A DNA stretch of 64,000 nt from Actinomadura opuntiae (GCF_030283205.1 NZ_JASNWF010000018.1:182857-246856); one strand, 5' to 3'. Positions 53,942 to 62,701 are shown, numbered from the stretch's first letter. A program made the numbers and translations. Notes: generated from the sequence alone by a model not told the origin.

Positions 53942-54997
53942 TCAGATTCCCAGCTCGCCGAGCACGTCCAGCAGAGCATCGTTGGACGGGCGGTCCCGCA
54001 CGGAGATGCGGAGCCAGTCGCTTCCCAGCCCGGGGAAGGTGTCCCCGCGCCGGACCGCGTAGCCGCGCTGCCGCAGCAGCGCCCGGATGCCGAGGGCGTC
54101 CGGCACGCGCAGGCACAGGAACGACGCGCGCGCCTCGGGCACCACGTACAGGCCGCGGGCGGTCAGTTCTCCGGCGAGCCGGTCGCGTTCCGCGGCGAGA
54201 TCGACGGCCCACGCCTGCGCCTCGGCGATCGCCTGCGGCTCGCAGCACGCCTCGATGGCCACCAGCGCCGGCGTCGACACCGCCCACAGCGGCTGCGCGT
54301 CCGCCAGCCGGCGGACCAGGTGCGGGTCGCCGAGCAGGTAGCCGGCGCGCAGCCCGGCGAGGCCCCAGGTCTTGGTCAGCGACCGGATCACCGCGACCCC
54401 GGCGGGCAGCCGGGTCGCGAGGGTCTCCGGCTCGCCGGGGACGCAGTCCATGAACGCCTCGTCGACGACGACCGTGCGGCCGGGCCGGGCGAGCGCGCTG
54501 ATCGCGGCGGCGGGGTGCAGCACCGAGGTCGGGTTGGTGGGGTTCCCGACGACGACGAGGTCGGCGTCGCCCGGCACGACGGCCGGGTCGAAGGCGAAGT
54601 CCTTGCCGAGGACCGCCCGCTCCACGGTGTGCCCGGCGGCCCGCAGCGCCGCCTCCGGCTCGGTGAACTGCGGATGCACCACGACCGCCTTGCGGGGCTT
54701 CAGGACGCGCGCCAGCAGCACGAACGCCTCGGCGGCGCCGGCGGTGAGCAGCACCTCCTCGGCGGCCCGGCCGTGCCGGCGCGCGACGGCCCGCCGGGCC
54801 GGCCGCGGGTCGGGGTAGCCGGCCAGGTCGGCGACGGACGCGCGGAGCCGGTCGGCCAGCCAGGCGGGCGGCGTGCCGGTGCGCACGTTGACGGCGAAGT
54901 CGGCGAGCCCGCCGCCGACCTCGGCGTCCCCGTGGTGGCGCAGGTCGACCGCGTCGACGTCGTCGGCGCCGGACGGAGCCGGCCAGTGCGCGATCAC
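53942..54997 (-). CDS. cobC: L-threonine-O-3-phosphate decarboxylase-like aminotransferase (CobC/CobD type)
   Basis: 351 residues of the fold-type I PLP family. The PLP Lys lies in RSLTKTWGLAGLRAGY; VVGNPTNPTSVL and DEAFMDCVPGEPE complete the site. In B12 clusters this protein supplies the (R)-1-amino-2-propanol linker or its phosphate. Naming differs between CobC (aerobic) and CobD (Salmonella). GTG 54997 overlaps the stop of cobH by four bases (GTGA). Confidence 0.82.
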   Translation of the reverse strand: MIAHWPAPSGADDVDAVDLRHHGDAEVGGGLADFAVNVRTGTPPAWLADRLRASVADLAGYPDPRPARRAVARRHGRAAEEVLLTAGAAEAFVLLARVLKPRKAVVVHPQFTEPEAALRAAGHTVERAVLGKDFAFDPAVVPGDADLVVVGNPTNPTSVLHPAAAISALARPGRTVVVDEAFMDCVPGEPETLATRLPAGVAVIRSLTKTWGLAGLRAGYLLGDPHLVRRLADAQPLWAVSTPALVAIEACCEPQAIAEAQAWAVDLAAERDRLAGELTARGLYVVPEARASFLCLRVPDALGIRALLRQRGYAVRRGDTFPGLGSDWLRISVRDRPSNDALLDVLGELGI

Positions 54998-55614
54998 GGC
55001 GCGCCCCGTCCGGCGCCCGCGCCGGGGCCCGCCTCGAAGTACAGCAGCGCGTTGACCGCCGCGGCCGCCACCGCGGACCCGCCCTTCTCCGAGACGTTGC
55101 TGAGCTGCGGCAGCCCGCTGGCCCGCAGCGCCTCCTTGGCCTCGGCGGCGCCCACGAACCCGACCGGCATGCCGATGACCAGCGCGGGGCGCACCCCCCG
55201 CGCGATGATCTCGAAGATGGCCTCGGGCGCGGAGCCGACCACCCAGACCGCGCCGGGCCCGACCTCGGAGTACGACAGCCGGACCGCGGCGGCCGACCGG
55301 GTGATCCCGGCGGCCCGCGCCATCCGCGCGGCGGCCGGATCGGCGGCGTGGCAGACCGTCTCGCGGGCGCTGATCCCGGCGGCGGTCATCCCCTCGTCGG
55401 TGACGATCGGCGCGCCCGAGCGCAGCGCGGACCAGCCCTGCACGAGGGAGTCCTCCCGGGTGACCAGGTCCACCGCGTACTCCAGGTCGGCGGTGGCGTG
55501 GATCACCCGTTCGGCGACGGCCCGCCACAGCGGCGGCATCGGCGACAGGTCGACGCGCGAGCGCAGGATCTCGTAGGACCGGACCTCGATCGGGTGGGGC
55601 TGGCGGACGGTCAC
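54994..55614 (-). CDS. cobH: Precorrin-8X methylmutase
   Basis: 206 residues from GTG 55614, which has GGAGG seven bases upstream and gives the usual family length (upstream ATG 55689 adds 25 odd residues). His39 in RVIHATAD is the catalytic His that moves the methyl from C11 to C12, giving hydrogenobyrinic acid. The chain is complete. Confidence 0.9.
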   Translation of the reverse strand: MTVRQPHPIEVRSYEILRSRVDLSPMPPLWRAVAERVIHATADLEYAVDLVTREDSLVQGWSALRSGAPIVTDEGMTAAGISARETVCHAADPAAARMARAAGITRSAAAVRLSYSEVGPGAVWVVGSAPEAIFEIIARGVRPALVIGMPVGFVGAAEAKEALRASGLPQLSNVSEKGGSAVAAAAVNALLYFEAGPGAGAGRGAP

Positions 55615-55713
55615 TGCGCCTCCAGGTTGATCACGGTCGGGGTGGGTCACGGTCGGTCCTCGCGGTCGCCGGGGGTTGTCATCGGGCACCAGGGTTTCAC
55701 GGGTCGCGGGTCG

Positions 55714-56142
55714 CTATGACCCGGCTGCACCGGGTTCATCGGTGACGGGCGGATTCGCCGGGATGATCCGGGCGACCGCCGCCGTGGCGCGCGCGGTGGC
55801 GCGCTTCTCCACGAGGAGCCGGGCCCCGCCGCCGAGCGTGTGGGCCCCGTGCAGGGCCGCCGCCTCGGCCACGCTGGCCGTCCCGGTCCGGGCCCGTACG
55901 CCCTCGGCCGGGTTCGGCACCGCCACCTGCGCCAACACGCCCACAGGGTAGGCGACGAGGTGAAATCCGAGCAGGTCGGCCGCGTCGCGGACGGCTCCGG
56001 CGCCCGCCCGCGCCTCGGCGGTCGCCAGGCACGCGACGTCCTCGCCGCGCAGGTCGTCGCGGGCCAGGACGGACTCGACCAGCCCGGCGATCTCCCGCAC
56101 GTCCGCCCGGCTGGACGCGCCGACGCCGACGACCAGGGTCAC
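55714..56142 (-). CDS. cobE: Cobalamin biosynthesis protein CobE/CbiG C-terminal domain
   Basis: 142 residues. VVGVGASSRADVREIAGLVESVL at the start and DLLGFHLVAYPVGVLAQVAVPNPAEGV are typical of the CobE/CbiG_C domain. No CbiG N-terminal hydrolase domain is present, so the aerobic route is likely. GTG 56142 overlaps the stop of cbiE-cbiT by four bases. Confidence 0.82.
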   Translation of the reverse strand: MTLVVGVGASSRADVREIAGLVESVLARDDLRGEDVACLATAEARAGAGAVRDAADLLGFHLVAYPVGVLAQVAVPNPAEGVRARTGTASVAEAAALHGAHTLGGGARLLVEKRATARATAAVARIIPANPPVTDEPGAAGS

Positions 56143-57137
56143 AGGACGGGGTGCCCGGGCGGGGGCGGGAGGGTCTCGACGCCCCGGATCCGCTTCGCGG
56201 GCGGCGGTTCCGGGACGGCGGCGGGGCGTTCGGCCCAGATGATCGTGACGGGCGACGGCGGCTCCGGGGGTTCGGGGAGCGGGGTCACCTGGAGGCTGGT
56301 GGCATGGGCGCGGAAGCCGCCGTCGCCGAGGACGTCCAGAAGTGCGCGGATTCCGTCCTCCGACGCCGTGGCGACGAGGCGGTGCCGGGCCAGCGAAGCG
56401 CAGACACCGAGCGCCTCGGGGGTCGCACCCGCCAGGAAAACGGCGTCGGGGGTGGGCAGATGGTCGACAACAGTACGGATCTCGCCGCGAGACACCGCGA
56501 CCCGGACGCCGTGCCTGCGGACGTTCTCCCGTATGCGCGCGCATACCGAGTCGTCGCGGTCGAGGGCTACAGCCGCCGCGCCGAACCGGGCGCACTCGAT
56601 CGCTATAGAGCCGTCACCGGAACCGATGTCCCACACCATGTCCCCTATGCGGGGCCCCAGTTTCGCCAGCACGAAAGAGCGCGCCTCTGGTGAGAGCGCC
56701 GATTCGCCGCCGAAAGCGTCTTGAGGCAGCGCCCAGGTCGGCCCCCTTAGGGCGGGGCCGGAGATCCACGTGGACGCCTCCTCCGCGCGCCGGTTGTCCA
56801 GCACCAGGACCACATCCGGCTTGTTCCATGGCCGCGTCGTCGCTTCGGCCGGACGGACATGGACGACGCGCTCGCCGGCCCCGTCCACGTCCTCGCACAC
56901 GATGAACGAGCGCGGCGTCTGCGGGAACAGGGCGCGTCCCAGTTCGGCCGGTCCCGCGCCGGGGGCGGTCAGCACCGCCACCTTGGGGTGCGCGCGGCAG
57001 GCGTTCACCGCGCGCCGGAACTCGTGGGCGGAGACGACCAGCGCATCGTCCCACGGCACGCCGGCCAAGACGAAGGCCCGTGCCGCCAGCGCCATCGCGG
57101 AGCGCGGCGAGCCGTCACGGCCGCTGACCGTGAGCAT
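56139..57137 (-). CDS. Precorrin-6Y methyltransferase with shortened CbiE and intact CbiT domain
   Basis: 332 residues, against about 400 or more in the family. Residues 150-300 are a complete CbiT domain (MVWDIGSGDGSIAIE SAM site). The N-terminal part (about 20-115, GVPWDDALVVSAHE, HPKVAVLTAPG) matches only the second half of CbiE; the first half, with the SAM and substrate loops (the GDPGFFG-type motif), is missing, and no in-frame extension exists because TAG sits two codons before ATG 57137. The C-terminus is Pro-rich. C5 methylation may be lost or done elsewhere. Confidence 0.7.
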   Translation of the reverse strand: MLTVSGRDGSPRSAMALAARAFVLAGVPWDDALVVSAHEFRRAVNACRAHPKVAVLTAPGAGPAELGRALFPQTPRSFIVCEDVDGAGERVVHVRPAEATTRPWNKPDVVLVLDNRRAEEASTWISGPALRGPTWALPQDAFGGESALSPEARSFVLAKLGPRIGDMVWDIGSGDGSIAIECARFGAAAVALDRDDSVCARIRENVRRHGVRVAVSRGEIRTVVDHLPTPDAVFLAGATPEALGVCASLARHRLVATASEDGIRALLDVLGDGGFRAHATSLQVTPLPEPPEPPSPVTIIWAERPAAVPEPPPAKRIRGVETLPPPPGHPVL

Positions 57138-57140
57138 GGC

Positions 57141-57641
57141 CTACCGCGCCATCCGCCCGAACATCCCGACCATGCGCTCTCCCTTCGCGTCGACCAGCAC
57201 GACCTGCGCCGCCACCGGGCTCGTGGCCGATCCGGCCGCCTCGGCGGCGAGGCGCTCCAGCTCGCCGGCGGTGCGCCGGCACAGCTCGCGCCCGCACGGC
57301 CCGAGCCGTCCGGCGGCCTCCCACAGCTCGTAGACGCGCTGCGGCGTGCCTGCCTCGGCGACCTCGCGGGCCAGCGCCGGGCCGCCGTCCATGTCCGCGG
57401 TGATCGCGGCCAGCACGGGCAGGCCGCCCGCGATCCCGGCCTGCTCGTCCATGCCGGACACCAGCACGACCTGCGCCAGCCCCTCCCCGACCGCGCCGCG
57501 CAGCTCGTCGGGACCGGCCGGGACGAAGCAGTCGTCCGGCAGTTGCGGCAGCATCCGGCGGGCCGTCTCCCCCGCGTTCGCGCCGTGCATCACCAGCGTC
57601 CGCCGTGCCGCCCGCGGCTCGGCCGCCTGTGTCCCGGTCAT
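57141..57641 (-). CDS. Unrecognised protein in the cobalamin operon
   Basis: 166 residues from ATG 57641, with GAGGAGGG ahead of it. The fold looks alpha/beta (TLVMHGANAGETARRMLPQL, QVVLVSGMDEQ). Two Cys occur close together (GPCGRELCRR). I recognise no family. Its TAG is in the same frame as the next gene (TAG GCC ATG), so readthrough would join the two. Placement between GNAT and cbiE-cbiT suggests a role in or beside B12 synthesis. Confidence 0.6.
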   Translation of the reverse strand: MTGTQAAEPRAARRTLVMHGANAGETARRMLPQLPDDCFVPAGPDELRGAVGEGLAQVVLVSGMDEQAGIAGGLPVLAAITADMDGGPALAREVAEAGTPQRVYELWEAAGRLGPCGRELCRRTAGELERLAAEAAGSATSPVAAQVVLVDAKGERMVGMFGRMAR

Positions 57642-57726
57642 GCCCGTCCCTCCTCGTCGTGGACGTCGAGCCTCCCGGAGCCCGCGCCCGCACCGGGACG
57701 CGGCGCGCCGGACGCGCCCGGATCGG

Positions 57727-58302
57727 TCAGCACGCCGGGCCGTCCTGCCGCAGATCGGGGGCGATGCGGCTGAAGACGAACATGTCCCGGTTGACCCCGT
57801 CGGCATCGCGTTCCGCGCCGCGCGCCAGGCCTTCGCGCACGTAGCCGGCCTTCTCCGCGACCCGGATCGAGGCGTGGTTGGTGGTGAGTGCGCGCAGCTC
57901 GATGCGGTAGAGCCCGCAGTCCCGGATGGCCCAGTCCGAAAGGAGGGAAAGCGCCTCGGTCGCGTACCCGCGCCCGCGCGCGCTTGACCGCATCCCGTAT
58001 CCGACCTCGCACGTCAGCTGCGCCCAGTCCACCTTGAACAGCCCTATGGTGCCGATGAGGCCGCCTGTAGAGCGGTCGGTCACCGCCAGATGGACGCCCA
58101 GGCCGAACCGCTGCACGTTGTGGACGCCCTCACGCAGGAACCAGGCGAGCGGTTCGGCCTCCAGCGCGTCCGGGAAGTTCGGCGGGAGGAAGTCCTCTCC
58201 GGCGCGGATCACCTCGACGAGCGCCGGAGCGTCGTCCAGCCCGAACGGGCGCAGGACGAGACGCTCGCCTTCCAGGCGCACGCTCTCGGTGAAGACGTTC
58301 AC
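57727..58302 (-). CDS. GNAT-family N-acetyltransferase within the cobalamin operon
   Basis: 191 residues from GTG 58302, with GGAGGGAG upstream. RimJ/RimL-type: LVLRPFGLDDA, VGYGMRSSARGRGYATEALSLL (CoA site) and IRVAEKAGYVREGLARG. It resembles ribosomal-protein alanine acetyltransferases. Its link to B12 synthesis is unclear; it may simply be in the transcript. Confidence 0.82.
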   Translation of the reverse strand: MNVFTESVRLEGERLVLRPFGLDDAPALVEVIRAGEDFLPPNFPDALEAEPLAWFLREGVHNVQRFGLGVHLAVTDRSTGGLIGTIGLFKVDWAQLTCEVGYGMRSSARGRGYATEALSLLSDWAIRDCGLYRIELRALTTNHASIRVAEKAGYVREGLARGAERDADGVNRDMFVFSRIAPDLRQDGPAC

Positions 58303-58334
58303 GCTGCTCCCTCCACGGCCGCGGGCGGGGGCCG

Positions 58335-59702
58335 TCACCGGCAGGCCGCGACCATCCGGCTGGCGAACCAGGGGGATCCGGCCCAGTGCACATGGAGATA
58401 GGACGCGACGCAGTCGCCCCGGACGAAGCCCACGGGACGGGACGCGGCCCACTGCCAGGCGGCGGTCTCCCCGCGTTCGGGGTCCGTCACCGTGCGGTGG
58501 AACTCGTGGCCGTGCACCCGCTCGCCCGCCCGGGCGACGACCGAGTCGGCCACCGCCACCGCGGCACGATAACCCAGCGTCAGCCGCGGGGCCATGGCCG
58601 CCTTGGCGCCATTCAGCACACCGCACATGGGCGCGCCGTCGAGTTCTTCCGCGAGGTATAGGAGTCCTGCGCACTCGGCGTAGACGGGACGGGCCGCATT
58701 GGCGAACGCGGCGAGTTCCTTGCGCAGCCGTTCGTTGGACGACAACTGCGCCGCGTACACCTCGGGGAAGCCTCCGCCTATGACGACGCCGCGCGTCCCA
58801 TCGGGCAGGCCCTCGTCCTGCAGGGGATCGAACCGGACGACCTCCGCGCCCGCCGCCTCCAGCAGCTCCTCGTTCTCCGCATAGCCGAACGTGAACGCGG
58901 GGCCGCCCGCCACTGCGATCCGGGGCCGTCCAGGGTGTTTGTCCGGTACGGCCTTGGACGGATCCCATGGCGCCGCGTCCAGTTGCGGCGCGCCCTGGGC
59001 CAAAGCCATGAGCGCGTCGAGGTCGCATGACGCCGCGACCAACTCGCCGAGTCGTCGTACGGTCTCCACCGCTTCGGCGTTGCGTTCGGCGGCCGGCACC
59101 AAGCCGAGATGCCGGGACGGCGTGACCGCGTCGTCGCTGCGGCGCAACGCCCCCAGGACCGGTAGCCCGAGCTCTTCGACGGCGTCGCGGCACATGCGCT
59201 CATGGCCGTCCGACCCGAGCCGGTTGAGGACGACGCCGCCCACGCGGACCGTCCCGAACGACCGAAACCCGTGGACGAGTGCCGCAACGGACCGCCCCGC
59301 CGCAGCGGAGGCGTCCACGACCAGCACGACCGGCGCGTCCAGGAGCGTCGCGACGTGCGCGGTGGACGCGTAGTCCCCTCCCCCGGCCGAATCGGAAGGC
59401 CCGAGCCCGGCCGCGCCGTCGTACAGGCCCATGACGCCCTCGACCACCGCTATGTCCGCACTGGCCGCGCCATGCAGGAACAGCGGCACGACCAGTTCCT
59501 CGGACGTCAGCCACGGATCCAGGTTCCTGCCGGGCCGTCCCGTCGCGAGCGCGTGGTAGCCGGGGTCGATGTAGTCGGGCCCCACCTTGTGCGGGGACAC
59601 CTGCAGGCCGCGCGCCGCGAACGCCGCCATGAGCCCGGTCGCCACGGTCGTCTTGCCGCTGCCCGACGAGGGCGCCGCGACGACGAGCCGCGGGACGGTC
59701 AC
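58335..59702 (-). CDS. cobB: Cobyrinate a,c-diamide synthase
   Basis: 455 residues. P-loop APSSGSGKTT (9-18), PHKVGPDYIDPGYH and EGVMGLYDG form the dethiobiotin synthetase-like part; the C-terminal glutaminase has Cys in VYAECAGLLYL. It amidates the a and c carboxyl groups. GTG 59702 overlaps the cobO stop by four bases. Confidence 0.93.
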   Translation of the reverse strand: MTVPRLVVAAPSSGSGKTTVATGLMAAFAARGLQVSPHKVGPDYIDPGYHALATGRPGRNLDPWLTSEELVVPLFLHGAASADIAVVEGVMGLYDGAAGLGPSDSAGGGDYASTAHVATLLDAPVVLVVDASAAAGRSVAALVHGFRSFGTVRVGGVVLNRLGSDGHERMCRDAVEELGLPVLGALRRSDDAVTPSRHLGLVPAAERNAEAVETVRRLGELVAASCDLDALMALAQGAPQLDAAPWDPSKAVPDKHPGRPRIAVAGGPAFTFGYAENEELLEAAGAEVVRFDPLQDEGLPDGTRGVVIGGGFPEVYAAQLSSNERLRKELAAFANAARPVYAECAGLLYLAEELDGAPMCGVLNGAKAAMAPRLTLGYRAAVAVADSVVARAGERVHGHEFHRTVTDPERGETAAWQWAASRPVGFVRGDCVASYLHVHWAGSPWFASRMVAACR

Positions 59703-60313
59703 CACTCGATGCCCTTCTGCCCCTTCTGGCCGCGGTCCATCGGATGCCGCACCTTGCCCATCTCGGTGACCAGGTCGGCGGCCTCGATCAGCCGCGGGTC
59801 GGCGTCCCGCCCGGTGATCACGACGTGCTGGTTGCCGGGCCGGTCCGCCAGCGTCGCGACCACGTCCTCGACGTCGACCCAGCCCCACTTGATCGGATAG
59901 GTGAACTCGTCCAGGACGTAGAGGCGGTACGTCTCGGCGGCCAGGTCGCGCTTGATCTGCTCCCAGCCCTCGCGGGCGTCGGCCTCGTGGTCCTCTTCGC
60001 TTCCGGGCCGCTGGATCCACGACCAGCCCTCGCCCATCTTGTTCCAGAACACCGGCCCGCCTTCGCCGGTCTGCTCGTGCAGCCGCCCCAGCGCGAGCAG
60101 CGCGTTCTCCTCGCCGATCTTCCATTTCGCCGACTTGACGAACTGGAACACCCCGATCGGCCAGCCCTGGTTCCAGGCCCGCAGCGCGAGCCCGAACGCG
60201 GCCGTCGACTTCCCCTTGCCCGGACCGGTGTGCACCATCAGCAGCGGCCGGTTGCGGCGCTGCCTGGTGGTGAGCCCGTCCTCCGGCACGTACTCCGGCT
60301 TCCCCTGCGGCAT
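59699..60313 (-). CDS. cobO: Cob(I)yrinic acid a,c-diamide adenosyltransferase
   Basis: 204 residues. P-loop TGPGKGKST (29-37), VFQFVKSAKWKIGEEN and VLDEFTYPIKWGW are the CobO/BtuR signatures. It adds the adenosyl group from ATP to the corrin cobalt. The start is ATG 60313. It lies downstream of the chelatase gene by 39 bases. Confidence 0.93.
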   Translation of the reverse strand: MPQGKPEYVPEDGLTTRQRRNRPLLMVHTGPGKGKSTAAFGLALRAWNQGWPIGVFQFVKSAKWKIGEENALLALGRLHEQTGEGGPVFWNKMGEGWSWIQRPGSEEDHEADAREGWEQIKRDLAAETYRLYVLDEFTYPIKWGWVDVEDVVATLADRPGNQHVVITGRDADPRLIEAADLVTEMGKVRHPMDRGQKGQKGIEW

Positions 60314-60352
60314 CTCAGCCCCTGCTTCCTGGTCTCACGGCGGACCCGCCGG

Positions 60353-62395
60353 TCACGCGATGTTCCGGGCGTCGTCGCGGGCGTCGCGGACGACGCCGGC
60401 GAGTGCATCGGCGGCGAGCCGGTCGAGCCGGACGACCTCGGCGCCGAGCCGGGCGCCCAGCGCGGCGGCCAGGCCGAGCCGCACCGGGCCGGACTCGCAG
60501 TCGACGACCACCGACGCGACCCCGGCGAGCAGCCCGGCCGCCCGCGACGGGTCGGGGCCGTGGGTGGCGCGGCCGTCGGTCACCACGACCAGCAGCGGGC
60601 GGCGCGCCGGGTCGCGCAACCGCTCGACCCGCAGCACCTCCGCCGCGCGCATCAGCCCGGCCGACAGCGGGGTGCGGCCACCGGTCGGGAGCGCGTCGAG
60701 GCGGCGCGCCCCGGCCTCCACCGACGACGTGGGCGGCAGCGCCAGTTCCGCGTGCTTGCCCCTAAAGGTGATGAGACCGACCTTGTCGCGCCTCTGGTAG
60801 GCGTCGAGAAGAAGGCTGAGGACGGCGCCCTTCACCGCGCGCATCCGCTTGCGCGCCGCCATCGAACCGCTCGAATCGACAACGAACAGGACGAGATTGC
60901 CCTCCCGCCCGTCGCGGACCGCTTCGCGCAGGTCACCCGATAGGACGACGAGTCCCGAACCGGTGCGTCCCCGCGCGCGCTGGTGCGGTGCCGCCGCGCG
61001 CAGCGTCGCCGTAAGGTGCAGTCCCCGCGCGCCGGGGCGTGCACCGGATACACGTCCGTACGGGCTGCGCGCCTTGGAACGCCGTCCCGGCGCACCGTTT
61101 CCGAGCCCGGGGACGGTGAAGAGGCGCGGCTTGTACGCGGCGTCCGCCGGAGCGGGCTCGCTCTCACCCGAGCGGCCCTGACCGCTCTCCACCGACGGCT
61201 CGTCCTGCTCGGCCTGCGGCGGGCCCGACGGCGGCGGGACGTCCTGCTGCGCAGGGCCGTCGGGAAGGCCCCCGCCCCCGCCGTCCGGGCCGCCGGGCCC
61301 GTTGTCGGAAGGCCCCGGATCGTCGGGCGGCTCGGGATCGTCGCCGTGCTCCTCGAGGACCTCGTCGAGCTTCTGCCAGTCCAGACCCGGCGCGTCGAAC
61401 GGGTCGCGGCGGCGCCGGTGCGGCAGCGCCAGCCGCGCGGCCGTCCGCACGTCGTCGGCCGTCACCGCGTCGCGGCCGTGCCAGGCCGCCAGCGCGATCG
61501 CGGCGCGCGCCGTCACCAGGTCGGCGCGCAGGCCGTCCACCTCGAACGACGCGCACACGGCGGTGATCTGGCGGAGCGCGGCGTCGGTGAGCTCCACGCC
61601 GGGCAGCCGGCGCCGGGCGGCGGCGATCCGCTCGGCCAGCGCGGCCTCGTCCGCGGCGAAGGCCGCCGCGAAGCCGTCCGGGTCGTCCTCGAAGCGCAGC
61701 CGCCGCCGGACGACCTCGGCGCGCTCGGCCCGGTCGCGGGTCGCGGCGACCTCGACGGTCAGCCCGAACCGGTCCAGCAGCTGCGGGCGCAGCTCGCCCT
61801 CCTCCGGGTTCATCGTCCCGACCAGCAGGAACCGCGCCGCGTGCCGGACCGAGACGCCCTCGCGCTCCACGTACGACTCGCCCATCGCCGCCGCGTCCAG
61901 CAGCAGGTCGACCAGGTGGTCATGGAGCAGGTTGACCTCGTCGACGTACAGGACGCCGCGGTGCGCCGCCGCCAGCAGCCCGGGCTCGAACGCCTTCACG
62001 CCCTCGGTCAGCGCACGCTCGATGTCCAGCGAGCCGGTGAGCCGGTCCTCGGACGCGCCGACCGGCAGCTCCACCAGCCGCGCGGCGCGCTGCTCCGCCT
62101 CGCCCGCGGTGTGCGGGCCGTCCGGGCACGCCGGGTCGGGGTCGGCCGGGTCGCAGGAGAAGCGGCAGCCCGGCACGACCGGCACCGGCGGCAGCAGCCC
62201 GGCCAGCGCCCGCACGATCGTGGACTTCGCGGTGCCCTTCTCGCCGCGCACCAGCACCCCGCCGACGCCGGGTGACACGGCGTTGACCAGCAGGGCGAGC
62301 TTGAGATCGTCCATTCCGACGACGGCGGAGAAGGGGTAGCGCGCGCGGGCGCGGCCCTCCGGCCGGCCGGCGTTCGTCGCCGACGCAGGTCGCAC
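60353..62395 (-). CDS. Magnesium/cobalt chelatase ChlI-ChlD fusion (AAA+ plus vWA)
   Basis: 680 residues. AAA+ ATPase in the first half (RGEKGTAKSTIV P-loop, VLYVDEVNLL Walker B, LDRFGLTVEV sensor), an acidic Pro/Gly linker about 365-430, then a vWA domain with the MIDAS motif VDSSGSM. Such fusions serve as the small-subunit pair for CobN cobaltochelatase. GTG 62395 has AGGAAGGAC upstream. First gene of the B12 transcript, with the riboswitch in its leader. CobN is not in the window. Confidence 0.85.
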   Translation of the reverse strand: MRPASATNAGRPEGRARARYPFSAVVGMDDLKLALLVNAVSPGVGGVLVRGEKGTAKSTIVRALAGLLPPVPVVPGCRFSCDPADPDPACPDGPHTAGEAEQRAARLVELPVGASEDRLTGSLDIERALTEGVKAFEPGLLAAAHRGVLYVDEVNLLHDHLVDLLLDAAAMGESYVEREGVSVRHAARFLLVGTMNPEEGELRPQLLDRFGLTVEVAATRDRAERAEVVRRRLRFEDDPDGFAAAFAADEAALAERIAAARRRLPGVELTDAALRQITAVCASFEVDGLRADLVTARAAIALAAWHGRDAVTADDVRTAARLALPHRRRRDPFDAPGLDWQKLDEVLEEHGDDPEPPDDPGPSDNGPGGPDGGGGGLPDGPAQQDVPPPSGPPQAEQDEPSVESGQGRSGESEPAPADAAYKPRLFTVPGLGNGAPGRRSKARSPYGRVSGARPGARGLHLTATLRAAAPHQRARGRTGSGLVVLSGDLREAVRDGREGNLVLFVVDSSGSMAARKRMRAVKGAVLSLLLDAYQRRDKVGLITFRGKHAELALPPTSSVEAGARRLDALPTGGRTPLSAGLMRAAEVLRVERLRDPARRPLLVVVTDGRATHGPDPSRAAGLLAGVASVVVDCESGPVRLGLAAALGARLGAEVVRLDRLAADALAGVVRDARDDARNIA

Positions 62396-62429
62396 GTGTG
62401 TTCGTCCTTCCTCGGGTGTCCACGCCCGT

Positions 62430-62615
62430 GGCGGTGCCGGTCCGACGGCCGGAGTCTCCTGGCTCCCGGATCACCGCTCCCCTCGGCCTTCCAGCACCGC
62501 GTGCCGTGGCCGCGTCGAGGGGGGCTCCCCTGGTCACAGTTGCGGGACAGCCCCGGATTCGCACCGGGTTCCTCCGCTTCCGTCGCCCGCACAGGATCGC
62601 ACACCGCCCGGCCGC
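62430..62615 (-). promoter_or_regulatory. Cobalamin riboswitch in the leader of the B12 operon
   Basis: On the minus strand the conserved core is unmistakable: GAGGAACCCGGTGCGAATCC, then GGGGCTGTCCCGCAACTGTG (62523-62576 region), and later the B12 box GAGCCAGGAGACTCC (62451-62467). It lies 35-220 bases ahead of the chelatase start. High adenosylcobalamin should shut the operon down. Ends of the element are approximate. Confidence 0.92.
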
Positions 62616-62665
62616 GCTCGACCCCGCCGTGCGCCGGCCGTCTATCGGCACAGCGCCGACAGATT

Positions 62666-62694
62666 TTGGCGATACGCCAATCCGATGGTCTACT
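62666..62694 (+). promoter_or_regulatory. TetR operator palindrome overlapping a likely leaderless promoter
   Basis: TTGGCG-ATA-CGCCAA (62666-62680) is a perfect palindrome. Its left arm TTGGCG can act as -35, with TCTACT (62689-62694) as -10 at 17-base spacing; the start would be at or next to ATG 62702, and no Shine-Dalgarno is visible. This suggests autoregulation and a leaderless message. Confidence 0.6.
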
Positions 62695-62701
62695 GGTCGG
62701 T

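Noticed and set aside
52691..55576. 961-codon plus-strand open frame
   Set aside because: Runs antisense through cobT, cobC and cobH; Gly/Arg-rich without motifs.
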